From Melitaea cinxia (lineage: Eukaryota > Arthropoda > Insecta > Lepidoptera > Nymphalidae), in assembly GCF_905220565.1 (NCBI RefSeq), contig NC_059410.1, forward strand, positions 2,247,501-2,311,500: a stretch of DNA of 64,000 nt. The letters run 5' to 3'. The position numbers and the translations under genes were made by a program. Under the pieces are notes generated by a model. The model saw only the letters and a program-made list of their open reading frames with translations. It ran no database searches and had not been told where the DNA came from. Positions 11,747 through 22,692 of this stretch are shown here, piece after piece. Numbering within the stretch: the stretch's first letter is position 1; every line of letters begins with the position of its first letter.

Positions 11747-12027
11747 TTTTTATGTCACTAGTTCGGCAACCAAGCGTACGGCTCACCTGATGGTAAGAGA
11801 TTACCATAGCTTATAGACGCCTGCAACACCAGAAGCATCGCAAGCGCGTTGCCGACCCTATACCCAATCCCCCCGGGAGCTCTGGTCACCTTACTCACCA
11901 ACAGGAACACAATACTGCTTGAAAACAGTATTATTTAGCTGTGGTCTTCTGTAAGGTCGAGTTACTACCCCAGTAGGGCTGCTCCATATTTTGAGCAGGA
12001 AATTCCTGCTGTGCCCTACTTCAGTTG
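11747..12027 (+). repeat. Dispersed repeat family delta
   Basis: The best-preserved delta copy, from TATGTCACTAGTTCGGCAAC to CCTGCTGTGCCCTACTTCAG. It lies at the downstream edge of duplicon A. Confidence 0.75.
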
Positions 12028-12187
12028 TATATATATACTTATATATATATATTACACATATAAATTCAACTTTCATAAAAATTCAAGCGGCGTCTAATGA
12101 CGTTGTGCAACTGGCTTGATTATGTTAGTATTTAAATATAACTCGCTGACATTCTAAAACGTCGACGCTATGCTTCAAAACTATGTA

Positions 12188-12333
12188 TATAAATGAATGT
12201 TTGCCTGTATGTCCTTTTTAGAATCGTAAACTATGCGTATAATCATCGAGCCAACAAAGGTTTCCGAGATGGTTCGGCCAAAAAAAGAAGAAAAACAAAA
12301 GAAAAGCGTAGCAACGCGTTCAGGGCAGCTAGT
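12188..12333 (+). mobile_element. Short Helitron-type element
   Basis: It begins TATATAAATGAATGTTTGCC and ends CAGGGCAGCTAGT, the pattern of the short lepidopteran Helitrons elsewhere in this window. There is no coding sequence. Confidence 0.5.
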
Positions 12334-12485
12334 GGTTTATAAAAATCTGGGTAGTAGCGAACAACGTATCATAACGTCGACGTCCGTATACGCTGTGCAA
12401 CAATATATGTAAAAAAATGTGCCATAACGAACGACGCATTATACCGTCGACTTATGAGTAAACCACCACTACACCTGGGAACTTA

Positions 12486-12920
12486 ATAATTGTGTTTGCA
12501 GGCAAACGAAGAAAAATCGATTTCAATTATATCGACAAGAAATACAACATAGGTAGAGGAAAAATAGTCAAGTAAATACACATTATCAAAGATTACTCCA
12601 CAAGTTGTAATCAGATCTCGATGAAATTTAAATGTGACCACATCATAAACATTGGCTTTCGATTAAATTAAAAATCATTAAAATCGGTACACCCAGTAAA
12701 AAATTATGCGGATTTTCGAGAATTTCCCTCGATTTCTCTGGGATCCCATTATCAGATCCTGGTTTTCTTATCATGGTATTAAACTAGGGGTTATCTCCTT
12801 TCCAACAAAAAAAAATTCTCGAAATCGGTTCATAAACGACGGAGTTATCCCCAAACATACACAAAAAATATATGTATGCGGTCAAATTGAGTAACCTCCT
12901 CCTTTTTTGAAGTCGGTTAA
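12486..12920 (+). repeat. Dispersed repeat family alpha
   Basis: Complete forward copy from the GTTTGC-AG-GCAAAC palindrome to GAAGTCGGTTAA, directly followed by a beta copy. Confidence 0.8.
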
Positions 12921-12924
12921 AAAA

Positions 12925-13135
12925 GCCGACCGATCACCATCAAACTGCTGGCTTTGAAATACACAGGCCGAAGACGGGCAGCAGCGTCTTCGGTGCGACA
13001 AAGCCAGCCCTGCGGTCACCAATCCGCCTGCCCAGCGTGGTGACTATGGGCAACACATATGAGTTCACGCCATTTTTGACGCGAACTTGTGGAGGCCTAT
13101 GTCCAGCAGTGGACTGCGGTAGGCTGAAGTGAGTG
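12925..13135 (-). repeat. Beta repeat, partial
   Basis: Reverse copy of the beta unit that lacks the distal end. It finishes with GTCCAGCAGTGGACTGCGGT then AGGCTGAAGTGA and a short TGATGA tail, the expected 3' end of the family. Confidence 0.7.
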
Positions 13136-13228
13136 ATGATGATGGGTCGACCATGTACCTACATAACACGTGGTTCAATAAGTCCCGAGACTAAGTACTA
13201 AAAAAAGGTCTTTTTATAAAATTAATTT

Positions 13229-13711
13229 TTATTCATCAACATAGTCTCCTCCAAGAGCGATACAGTCCCTCCAACGCTTTTCTAACTTTTCTATCCCATG
13301 TGTGTAGAACGATTTGTCTTTGGCTTCAAAATAAGCCTCCGTTGCTGCGATAACTTCACTATTTGAGTCAAATTTCTTACCATGAAGCATTTTTTTGAGG
13401 TCTGCAAACAGCCAGTAATCGCTGGGGGCCAAGTCTGGCGAATAAGGGGGATGAGGAAGCAATTCGAAGCCCAATTCGTTAATTTTGGCCATCGTTCTCA
13501 CGGACTTGTGACAAGGCGCGTTGTCCTGGTGAAACACCACTTTCTTTTTGTTCATGTGAGGCCGTTTATCCGCAATTTCGTACTTCAATCGCTCCAATAA
13601 GCACATGTAATAGTCACTATTTATATTTTGCCCCTTTTCAAGGTAGTCGATGAAAAGTATTCCATGCGCATCCCAAAATATAGACGCCATAACCTTACCG
13701 GCCGATTTCTG
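13229..13711 (-). pseudogene. Mariner transposase, C-terminal part
   Basis: This reads as the second half of a mariner transposase: FWDAHG, VFHQDNAPCHKS and HPPYSPDLAPSDYWLF, which contain the second and third catalytic acids of the D,D34D type. It continues the piece at 18192-18746 once the gypsy element is removed; the join falls in a KT.KSAGKV region. Both halves stay open, so the gene was probably intact when it was interrupted. Confidence 0.9.
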
Positions 13712-13715
13712 AGTC

Positions 13716-13943
13716 TGTAGTGGCAATTAAGTCTTGTTATTATTTATCGATTAAATAAAAATCTTATATAAATCCACTATCTTTTATTCTTCAGTAAGTT
13801 AAGAAATTACAGAATGACAATCAAATTAAATAATTCTAGTGACATGTCAAATTTCTTCTTCCATATAAAATAATTATATAAATCAACATGAAGGTTTTAA
13901 TTTAAAGACTGTATATAAAAATAAAGTTTGTGTGTACGCCACA
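13716..13943 (-). repeat. 3' LTR of the gypsy element
   Basis: Starts TGTAGTGGC and ends GCCACA on the + strand. By eye it is identical to the copy at 17960-18187. Confidence 0.93.
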
Positions 13944-13976
13944 CCACCCCCCTCCAGAGACCGTTACGGGCGATAC

Positions 13977-16900
13977 TTAGGTATAAATACTTAGATACTT
14001 AGGTATGCGCACTGTTCTTCCTGAACGTGATTTCACGTTTTGGCATTTATCCTCTTCACTGTTTTTTATCTGAGGTGGAGTAGGAATGGGCTGTTTATCG
14101 TCTCTGTGCTCGAAATCTTCTGTTAAAATATAAGCAGGTTGGAGTCTTTCGATTGATACAGTAACTGGTCTATCTTTTATGATGATCTTAAAAACTTTGC
14201 TGCTTCTTTCTAACACTTCGTGTGGTCCGGTATAAGCAGGTTGAAGAGCTCCCTTTGTGCCTTCTTCTCTAAGATAAACATGACTCGTCCGAAAAAGGTC
14301 TTTGAAAATGAAGACAGACTTGTTACAATGTCTGGAAGCTGGTTGAGGTCTGACGCTTTTAGTGATAGATTTTAATCGTGTTATAAATTCCGTTACGTCT
14401 TGAGTATTATTTGAAGAAGATTGAAATAGCTCTCCAGGAAGTCTAAGACTTTCGCCATATAGTAATTCGGCAGAGGATGCTCCGATATCTTCTTTAAGTG
14501 CACTTCGAATACCAAGCAGTACTAATGGTAGTGATTCCGTCCAACTAGCATTGGAATGGCAAATAATAGCTGTTTTTAACTGTCGATGAAACCTTTCAAC
14601 CATGCCGTTACATGCAGGGTGATATGCAGTTGTATGTTTGTGTTCAAAACCAGCCATGTCAGATAGATGCTTAAAAAGAGCTGATTCAAATTGTCTTCCT
14701 CTATCTGTTATAATAGTGGTAGGGCAACCGAAACGAGATATCCAGCCAGATATAAAGGCTTTTGCCACCGTCTCTGCTGCAATGTCCATTATAGGTAAAG
14801 CTTCTGGCCATCTTGTGAAACGGTCCACGGCTGTAAGGCAGTATTTGTAGCCGTTAGAAATAGGCATGGGTCCTATCAGGTCTAAGTGGACTGTCGTAAA
14901 TCGCGAACGTGGTAAGGAAAATGTCCCAGGGGTTGTTGTTACATGACGGGTTATTTTTGACCGCTGGCAAGCCTGACAAGATTTTGCCCATTTACGACAA
15001 TCTCTTCTTATTCCGGGCCATACAAAACGTTGTGAAACCAGCTTGGCTGTCGCATTCGTTCCTGGGTGACTTAGGGAATGTAAACTTTTGAATACGTCGT
15101 AGCGAAACAACTTTGTAACGAAAGGTCTTAATGTGTTGTTATGATCATCACAGTATAATTGCAGCTGAGTTCCAGGAATATCTATTTTCCGTAAGTTCAA
15201 CGATGTTTTGCCTTGAATCAATTGATTCAATTCTAAATCGTTCTTCTGTGACTGCGCCAGAAGTGTTAAGTCGATTGGTTGTGAGATTTCCTCAATGCGT
15301 GACAGCGTGTCTGCAACAACATTGTCCTTTCCAGAAATGTGTCGTATATCTGTAGTAAACTGAGCAATATAATCAAGATGGCGAAATTGTCGTGGTGAAC
15401 ATTTTTCTTTCTGCGTAGCAAACGCGTAGCATAGTGGTTTATGATCCGTGAAAACGGTGAAATGTCGAGCTTCTAACATGTAGCGAAAATAACGGATTCC
15501 TTCGTAAATCGCTAGAAGCTCTCTATCATATGGAGAGTATTTACATTGAGATGGACTAAGTTTTCGTGAAAAAAAACCAAGAGGTTCCCAATAATCTCCC
15601 CTGCGCTGGTGTATCGCTGCGCCAATTGCGTTTTCAGAGGCATCAGTTACCATTGCGATTTTTGCATTGAAGTCTGGGTGCGCTAAAAGAGCGGCGCGGC
15701 ACAAACTTTCTTTACAATTCTGGAATGCCTCTAATGACTTGCCTGATATATCTATAGGTTTTGCGCCTTTCACATTGTCAGTAAGTAAGGCATGAAGTGG
15801 TGCTTGAATAGATGCTGCATTAGGAAGAAATTTACGGTAAAAATTTACCATGCCTAAAAACCTACGCAGCTCTTTAACGTTTTTTGGCACAGGAAATTGT
15901 TTAATTGCATCTACTTTTGATTCCAGAGGCTTGATTCCCTTCGACGAGACGTGGTATCCTAGAAATGATAGTTCTGTTGCTCCGAAGATACATTTGGAAG
16001 TATTTATAACTATTCCATAATCTCGAAATTTGTTAAAAATATCTCGTAAGTGTTTCTTGTGAGTTGTTTCGTCAGGTGAAAATATAAGAAAATCGTCTAA
16101 ATATGCAAAAACGAAGTCCATACCTCTGGTCATTTCATCGACAAAACTTTGAAAGGTTTGACCGGCATTTCTGAGTCCAAATGTCATGTATGGAAACTCA
16201 AATAGGCCGAAAGGAGTAGTTATAGCAGTTTTCGCAACGTCCTCAGTATATACTGGTATTTGGTTATATGCTTTTACTAAATCGATTTTGGAGAAGATAT
16301 GGCAACCAGATATGTTGTGCGTGAAATCGTGTATGTTGCGGATCGGGTACCGGTCAGGAATGGTTCTTGCATTTAACATTCTATAATCACCACATGGCCG
16401 CCAACCGTTATCTTTCTTTGGTGCTAGATGTAGCGGTGACGCCCATGGGCTCTTTGACGGTTGCGCTGTTCCATTCTTGATCATGGCTTCAAACTCTTTC
16501 TTAGCAATGAGTAGTTTGTCTGGAGCCAAGCGACGTGGTGAACTAGAAACTGGCGGTCCGGGAGTAGTTTTAATATAATGAACAGTGTTATGCTTAGGAA
16601 CACGTTCGATTCCCGCTGGCTTGGTGATGTCAAGAAACTCATGTAGTAGTTCATGGTATTGCGAGTTACCCAGAAAAATCTTGACTGATGAAATCGTGCT
16701 TGATGATACCGAATGAGCTTGTGTTGTCAACGTCGTAGTGCTATCGATGAGACGCTGGTTACGACAGTCGACTATAAGACCATAATGTGATAAGAAATCC
16801 ACTCCAATTATAGCTTTGGTTACATCCGCCACGATAAAACGCCAGCTGTAGTCTCGACGAAGCCCTAAGTTTAATTCCAGGTGAGCAAAACCATATGTAG

Positions 16901-17081
16901 CTATTGTTGATCCATTGGCAGCATATAGTTGGTAATTTGTTGGCGAGCGTCGTTCTTTAAGACACGTACGAGGAAAAACGCATAGATCACTACCAGTATC
17001 GACAAGAAATTGCATTTTTGTGCGTTGATCTGTGACAAAAAGGCGACCTGGAATGTTATTTTGGCTGTCGGATGTCGCCAT
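13977..17081 (-). CDS. pol: gypsy Pol: protease, reverse transcriptase, RNase H, integrase
   Basis: This 1034-residue polyprotein makes and integrates the DNA copy of the element. In order: an aspartic protease with DTGS at residues 28-31; a reverse transcriptase with the catalytic YLDD in FAYLDDFLIFS at about residue 330; an RNase H with TDAS and FTDHKP; an integrase zinc finger (H...H then CQACQ); and the integrase core with HLDLIGPM, TDRGRQFES and the Glu in GMVERFHR. There is no chromodomain and no env. No stop or frameshift interrupts it. The first ATG overlaps the gag stop as TAATG, so stop-and-restart translation is possible; a frameshift upstream is the alternative. Confidence 0.95.
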   Translation of the reverse strand: MATSDSQNNIPGRLFVTDQRTKMQFLVDTGSDLCVFPRTCLKERRSPTNYQLYAANGSTIATYGFAHLELNLGLRRDYSWRFIVADVTKAIIGVDFLSHYGLIVDCRNQRLIDSTTTLTTQAHSVSSSTISSVKIFLGNSQYHELLHEFLDITKPAGIERVPKHNTVHYIKTTPGPPVSSSPRRLAPDKLLIAKKEFEAMIKNGTAQPSKSPWASPLHLAPKKDNGWRPCGDYRMLNARTIPDRYPIRNIHDFTHNISGCHIFSKIDLVKAYNQIPVYTEDVAKTAITTPFGLFEFPYMTFGLRNAGQTFQSFVDEMTRGMDFVFAYLDDFLIFSPDETTHKKHLRDIFNKFRDYGIVINTSKCIFGATELSFLGYHVSSKGIKPLESKVDAIKQFPVPKNVKELRRFLGMVNFYRKFLPNAASIQAPLHALLTDNVKGAKPIDISGKSLEAFQNCKESLCRAALLAHPDFNAKIAMVTDASENAIGAAIHQRRGDYWEPLGFFSRKLSPSQCKYSPYDRELLAIYEGIRYFRYMLEARHFTVFTDHKPLCYAFATQKEKCSPRQFRHLDYIAQFTTDIRHISGKDNVVADTLSRIEEISQPIDLTLLAQSQKNDLELNQLIQGKTSLNLRKIDIPGTQLQLYCDDHNNTLRPFVTKLFRYDVFKSLHSLSHPGTNATAKLVSQRFVWPGIRRDCRKWAKSCQACQRSKITRHVTTTPGTFSLPRSRFTTVHLDLIGPMPISNGYKYCLTAVDRFTRWPEALPIMDIAAETVAKAFISGWISRFGCPTTIITDRGRQFESALFKHLSDMAGFEHKHTTAYHPACNGMVERFHRQLKTAIICHSNASWTESLPLVLLGIRSALKEDIGASSAELLYGESLRLPGELFQSSSNNTQDVTEFITRLKSITKSVRPQPASRHCNKSVFIFKDLFRTSHVYLREEGTKGALQPAYTGPHEVLERSSKVFKIIIKDRPVTVSIERLQPAYILTEDFEHRDDKQPIPTPPQIKNSEEDKCQNVKSRSGRTVRIPKYLSIYT

Positions 17082-17896
17082 TACCGACTGCCCTTGCAGT
17101 TTTCCGACTTAAAGTCGCATGGTTTAATACATTTATTCGCATTTTTTCCAAAAGTGTAATGATACCAACAAACTGGAAACTTCTGATGGTTGGATTGTGA
17201 TCTGGTACTGCTTGTATCGCGAGTATGACTACGATGACGTCTACGTCCTGATCTTGTTGTATAACTATATGTATTAAGTGCGTTAACTTGCATAGACAGC
17301 TCATCGATCTGTTTAGCCATGGATTCTAATACGGATTGAGACGTAGACGTCGACGCAACTTGTGGTGTACGTGGTACTATCTCATGCAAACTGTCAGCCA
17401 AATCAGCGAGAGATTGTAGATCTAATGTTTTCTGGGCCGCAATAATGGGTTGAAGTGCTATAGGTAGGCGACTAATCCAAATCGTTTTTGTAAAGTCGTC
17501 TGGAATTGAAGGTCCTGCTAAGCGCTGTAGATGACGTAAGAAATTGCTAGGTCGACGGTCACCCAGTTCCTCATGAATGAGTAGCTGCTTGACTTCTTTC
17601 TCGCGAGACGCAGATAGTCGTTTAATTAATTCGGATTTTAATAATTCGTACTTGCCTGTTTTTGGGGGTGATACAATTATATCTTTAACTTCAGCAGCAT
17701 ATCTTTGTTCCAAAGTAGAAATAACATAGTAAAATTTAGTATCGTCATCTTTGATACCAGATAATGTGAAATTTCCTTCCAGCTGTGAGAACCAAACTGT
17801 AGGTTCTTCGGCCCAAAATGGAGGTGGTTTTACGCCGATACGAAAAACGTCAGTTTCTGTAGGTTCGACCACAGGTTCGACATTTTTTCTTTCCAT
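17081..17896 (-). CDS. gag: gypsy Gag
   Basis: A 271-residue structural protein directly downstream of the 5' LTR. The N-terminal PPPFWAEEP...WFSQLE stretch is typical of insect gypsy Gag capsid regions. A basic SGRRRHRSHTR region follows, then a C-terminal Cys/His cluster (CWYHYTFG..ANKC..PC) in place of a classic CCHC knuckle. It ends in TAA overlapping the pol ATG. Confidence 0.88.
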   Translation of the reverse strand: MERKNVEPVVEPTETDVFRIGVKPPPFWAEEPTVWFSQLEGNFTLSGIKDDDTKFYYVISTLEQRYAAEVKDIIVSPPKTGKYELLKSELIKRLSASREKEVKQLLIHEELGDRRPSNFLRHLQRLAGPSIPDDFTKTIWISRLPIALQPIIAAQKTLDLQSLADLADSLHEIVPRTPQVASTSTSQSVLESMAKQIDELSMQVNALNTYSYTTRSGRRRHRSHTRDTSSTRSQSNHQKFPVCWYHYTFGKNANKCIKPCDFKSENCKGSR

Positions 17897-17959
17897 TTTG
17901 TATAAAGTTTAAATGCTTACTTTTTAGTCCGTTCCTATTTTTCAATACGGGGTCACCAG

Positions 17960-18187
17960 TGTAGTGGCAATTAAGTCTTGTTATTATTTATCGATTAAAT
18001 AAAAATCTTATATAAATCCACTATCTTTTATTCTTCAGTAAGTTAAGAAATTACAGAATGACAATCAAATTAAATAATTCTAGTGACATGTCAAATTTCT
18101 TCTTCCATATAAAATAATTATATAAATCAACATGAAGGTTTTAATTTAAAGACTGTATATAAAAATAAAGTTTGTGTGTACGCCACA
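17960..18187 (-). repeat. 5' LTR of the gypsy element
   Basis: 228 bp, apparently identical to the LTR at 13716-13943. Identity fits a very recent insertion because both LTRs are copied from one template. Confidence 0.93.
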
Positions 18188-18191
18188 AGTC

Positions 18192-18746
18192 TTTGAACGC
18201 TTCGGGCGGCTTTCACCAGCCGCTCTCCACTCCGCTGCCTGCCGATTAGATTCCGGAGTGAAATGGTATATCCAGGTTTCATCCATTGTTACATACCGAC
18301 GTAAAAAATCCTTTTTATTATAATTCATCAGCGCCAAACATCGCTCTGAATCATTAATACGTTGTTCCTTTTGATTAGTTGTAAGCAAACGCGGCACCCA
18401 CTTAGAAAAAAGCTTTTTCATGGCCAAATTTTTATGTAAAATAGTGAAAACACTACCAGCTGAAATCTTCACTATCTCGGCTATCTCTCGCACTTTTACC
18501 TTCCGATCTTCCAATACGATTTTGAGGACTTGGTTAATACTTTGTTGAGTCACTTGGACGACCTGAGCGTTCCCCATCATCGGTGTCCATGCAACCGCGT
18601 TTGAAGTCGGCATACCACCGACAAATGGTTGCTTTAGAGGGAGCTGATCCTGCATAACATTTTATAAGCCATTGCTGTGCTTCAACGGTATTTTTTCCCA
18701 TTAAAAAACAATGTTTTATTAACACGCGAAACTCGTTTTTTTCCAT
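18192..18746 (-). pseudogene. Mariner transposase, N-terminal part
   Basis: Begins MEKNEFRVLIKHCFLMGK, the helix-turn-helix start of mariner transposases. A frame change falls near 18540-18600, inside the ERSGRP/VVQV region, and the piece runs on through DETWIYHFTPES, the first catalytic Asp. It is cut by the gypsy LTR. The frame change means this copy was already mutated or has since decayed. Confidence 0.88.
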
Positions 18747-19003
18747 TGTATCGAAATTACAACCGTAGCGTCACTTAAATGTTTCAAAATCAATAATTTT
18801 ATTGTTTTTTTTTTTTTTTTTTATGGACTGCACGTTAGTGCATTGCCAATGACGAGCAGGAATTAAGAAAAATGTTCAAAAATTGTGGATAACGGACAAG
18901 AGGAATTTATGAGAGGATTCAGAACAGGATAGGAAGAAACAAAATAATATATTTTATGATGAAAAGGAAAAAATAAAAATAAATAAAAAACATATACATT
19001 ATA

Positions 19004-21078
19004 TTAAATGTCTATATTATTAAGAAATATATAATCCAATACAATTTTATATATATCATACTTTCTAGAAGACAATAAACAATTTATAGATGTAGGAAAA
19101 GGAATTTTATATTCAATCAGTGACTCTAGGAAACGGGAGCGGTTGAAAAGTGGACAAGAGAATAAAAGATGGTTAATATCCCCCGTTTCATAACCACAAA
19201 AACAGAACGGACTGGAAATAATTTTAAATCTAGCCAGATGGTGTGGAGAACAAGTGTGACCAAGCCTTAGTCTCGATATTATGCTACAGCCTTTTCTATT
19301 AAAATCCATATTATAAAACCATGGTTTTACCAAAATTTCAGATTGTAAACTATAATAATACGTTCCTTTTTGCCTACTACTATGATCATAAGACTCTTGC
19401 CACGACTTATCCCTACAAAGTTTGGGCAAAGTTAATAAATCTGGGTAGGAAATTTTATATGGAAAAAGGTCACCACTTATTGTAGCTTCTCTAGCCAGAG
19501 TATCTGCTCTAACATTTCCCTCTATTCCACAATGGCTAGGGATCCAAGCAAACGTTATTAAAATGCCTTTCTCAGTGCACTCCGTTAATAATTGTCTAAT
19601 GCCAAATATATAAGGATGCTGTTGTTTAATTTTAAAAGGATTCTTGACAAGAGCTTGAATAGAACTTAATGAATCTGTGAAAACTATGGATTTTTTAAGT
19701 TTAGCTAACCTTATATATTCTAAAGCTTTTAAAATGCCTAAGCATTCCCCAGAGAATACTGTACATTCAGGAGGAAGTTTGATTTTTTGAACAATATTAT
19801 ATTGAAAGTGAAAAACTCCTACTCCGACATTACTATTGGCAAAATGTTTTGACGCATCTGTGAAAATATAATGATAATCGCTAAATCGTGTTTTAATTAT
19901 TCTTTTAAATTTTTCATCAGCCCTAAAAGAATTTGTTTTTTCTATGTCAAAGTTTACAACATTAGGAATAGAAATAAGGGCATTGTATGAACAAGAGAAA
20001 ATTGGTAAATTACAAGAGCTTTGAATTGGAGCGGAAAGAGATTTCAATTTAAAATAACTTGTAACTAAACACGGGTTTGGTTTATTTGTCCAATACGAAC
20101 TATTAGAAACAAAGTAAGCAAGTTGTTGGAGCTTTGCAATAATTGGATGATCAGTGACTTGAAGGCAGCGAAAAAGGTATTTGTCTGCCAAATATTGACG
20201 ACGTAAATGCAAAGGAGGGTCACAGCATTCAGCCTGTAAAGCATTAATAGGGCTAGTTTTCATGGCCCCACAGATGATCCTAAGACATTTACTTTGAATT
20301 TTGTCCAATGCTTTAAATCCCGACATAGACCCAGGTTCTAGCAAGAAGGTGCCATATTCTAATATGCTACGTATTAATGCGTTATATATCAATTTTAAGT
20401 AAAAAGGATGGGCACCCCACCATACACCTGCAAGACATCTCATAATATTTAAATTTCTCTCACATCTATTTATAATAAAATTAAAGTGAGGAGTTCCTGA
20501 AAGCTTTTCGTCTAAAATAATACCTAGAAATTTATGATGGTTTTTTTGCGGTATAATACTGTTGTCATAAGTCACTTGAAGTAATGGAGCTCTACGCATT
20601 CGATGAAAAAGAACGACGGAGCTTTTTGATGGTGATAAATCGAGACCATGATTATCTAACCACCGTTTAAGATAACACAGAGATTCCGTTAATTTCGAAG
20701 ACGCATCATCAATATTATTTCCTTTTATGTATAAAAGTAAGTCATCCGCATATTGCAAAACATCAACATTCTTGTCAATTGCTAAGTCTAAATCATGGGT
20801 ATACAAATTGAACAACAAGGGGCTTAAAACTGACCCTTGAGGTAAACCGTTGGTGAGGATTCTTAAATATTTTTGGTTATTGTTGTAAAAAATAATTGAT
20901 CTATCAGTAAGCATATTTATTATAAATGAAATAATTTTGCTGGGGATTTTAAGACTGAATAATTTTTGTCTTAGTATTGATACAATGACATTATCATAGG
21001 CATTCGACAGATCTAGGAAGGCTGAAAGCACAAATTTATTTACAGAAAAAGCTAATCTTATATCCGAAGTATATATAC
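19004..21078 (-). pseudogene. LINE ORF2, second part: reverse transcriptase and RNase H
   Basis: Reverse transcriptase motifs AFLDLSNAYD, GLPQGSVLSPLLFN and the catalytic YADD are present. A connector and an RNase H domain follow, with FTDASKH, FTDSLSS and WIPSHCGIEGNVRAD, then a terminal Cys/His pattern (CSPHH...CFCG...HLLFSC). An ATG exists at 21031, but the frame is open further upstream and belongs to the same protein as the piece at 21079-22692. The two are out of frame with each other. Confidence 0.9.
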
Positions 21079-22692
21079 CTATATTGTCGAATTGGACGAA
21101 GAAAGAAGAGAGTTACTTTCTACGAACCACTCAAGGCGATTTTTAACTAAATGTTCAATTATTTTTAAAAGGACTGATGAAAGAGCTATGGGGCGATATG
21201 AGGATGGGAGGAGAGGATCCTTGTTTGTTTTTAATATAGGGATAATAAGTTGACATTTCCATTCTGATGGGATATTGCCAGACTGAAAAATAATGTTTAT
21301 TATTTTTAGGTATATTGTCAAACTATTGTCATTAAGATGGGAAATAAATGAGTAATATATACCATCAGGTCCAGGGGCAGAGTCTGAGACATAAGATAAT
21401 ACATTTTTTAATTCCGTTTTGCTAAAGGAAGAATTTAATCCTGGAGATTTGTCATGTTCGTCTGCTATGCTATTTTTGTCTAATAGGTTAATATTTATGT
21501 TAACTGTTGGAGGAGCAAGTTTATCAAGAAAATCATTTGCTATACTACTGGGGAGTGATACAGAATGGGTTGTATTATATGCTGACTTGAATCTTCTTAT
21601 CTTTTTCCATACATCTGATGGAGGAGTATGAGGAGATAAGGAGGAGCAGAAATTTCTCCAACCATCACATTTTTTTCTTTTGAAAAGTAATGTAGTACTA
21701 TTTACAATATTTTTTAATGACAGATAGTTTTCCAAACACATATTGTTATTATATTTTTTTTCAGCCTGTTTTCTTTTTTTTATAGCTTCCGTACAATCTT
21801 TATCCCACCAAGGTGGACTAGGAATATGAGAAGGTTCATTTTTCACTGGAAAGATTTCATTAGCACTTTCAATCAAGACATCCGTGAAAACAGGAGCATC
21901 AATAAGTGCATCATTAGACAATAATTGTAGCAATTTTGTATCTACTTTATTACTAAATTGCTCCCATGTTTCTGATGTAACATTATTAAGATTATATCTA
22001 GGGAGCAGTTTTATGTTCTGTTTTGGTACATTTACATTATTAAAAGCACAAGAAGTGATTACAGGAAAATGATCACTTCCATAGGTTGAACTTAATACAG
22101 AACAAGTTAATTGTGGCACAAACTGTGGTGAACAAATAGTTAGGTCCACCACGCTTTTACCTTCAAAAGGCAGAGTCCGCCTTGTAGGCTCTCCAGAATT
22201 TATAATACACAAATTATTTACATCAAGAATATCTAAAAGCTTATTACCATAACTGTTACTAACTGAACTACCCCAGGACTGATGCTGGCAGTTAAAATCC
22301 CCTGTTATTATTAACGGCTTTGGAAGTGATGCTAAAATATTATTTATTTCGTTTAAAATATTATTAGAAATATGAGAAATATATACAGACACAAAACATA
22401 TGTTATGTACACTTATAGCTAAAATAGAAAGTTCAGAACTATGTACAGGAATATTAATTAAACTAAAAGGAAGGTTTTTCTCAATGAGAAAGGCTACTCC
22501 GCCAAAACCATCTAGTCTATCTTCTCTGATGGTATTGTAATTTTGAAACCTAAGATTATTACTTGGCCTAAGCCAAGTTTCTGAAATACTAAATAAAAAA
22601 GGTTTATAATTATTTAATAAATAAATTATGTCGTTTTTTTTATTAATTACACTTCTGGCGTTCCACTGTATAATTATCTGGGAACTGTCCAT
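21079..22692 (-). pseudogene. LINE ORF2, first part: endonuclease and start of reverse transcriptase
   Basis: The AP-type endonuclease has IQWNARS, SETWL, ITGDFNCQHQ and GSDHFPV. The reverse transcriptase begins with SAPGPDGI and SYRPIALS and then stops at SSSNSTI. The usual QFGFR.G segment is not found at the break, so a short frameshifting deletion probably removed it. The start overlaps the end of ORF1 by 50 bases. Confidence 0.9.

Larger units (their letters stand above)
13716..18187 (-). mobile_element. Complete Ty3/gypsy LTR retrotransposon
   Basis: The element is 4472 bp with 228-bp LTRs at both ends, flanked by the 4-bp target duplication AGTC at 13712-13715 and 18188-18191. On the coding strand, the 5' LTR is followed after one base by TGGTGACCCCG, a primer-binding site starting with TGG. 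A purine tract, GGAGGGGGGTGG, abuts the 3' LTR. gag and pol are both open. No envelope gene is present. It sits inside the mariner transposase. Confidence 0.95.
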
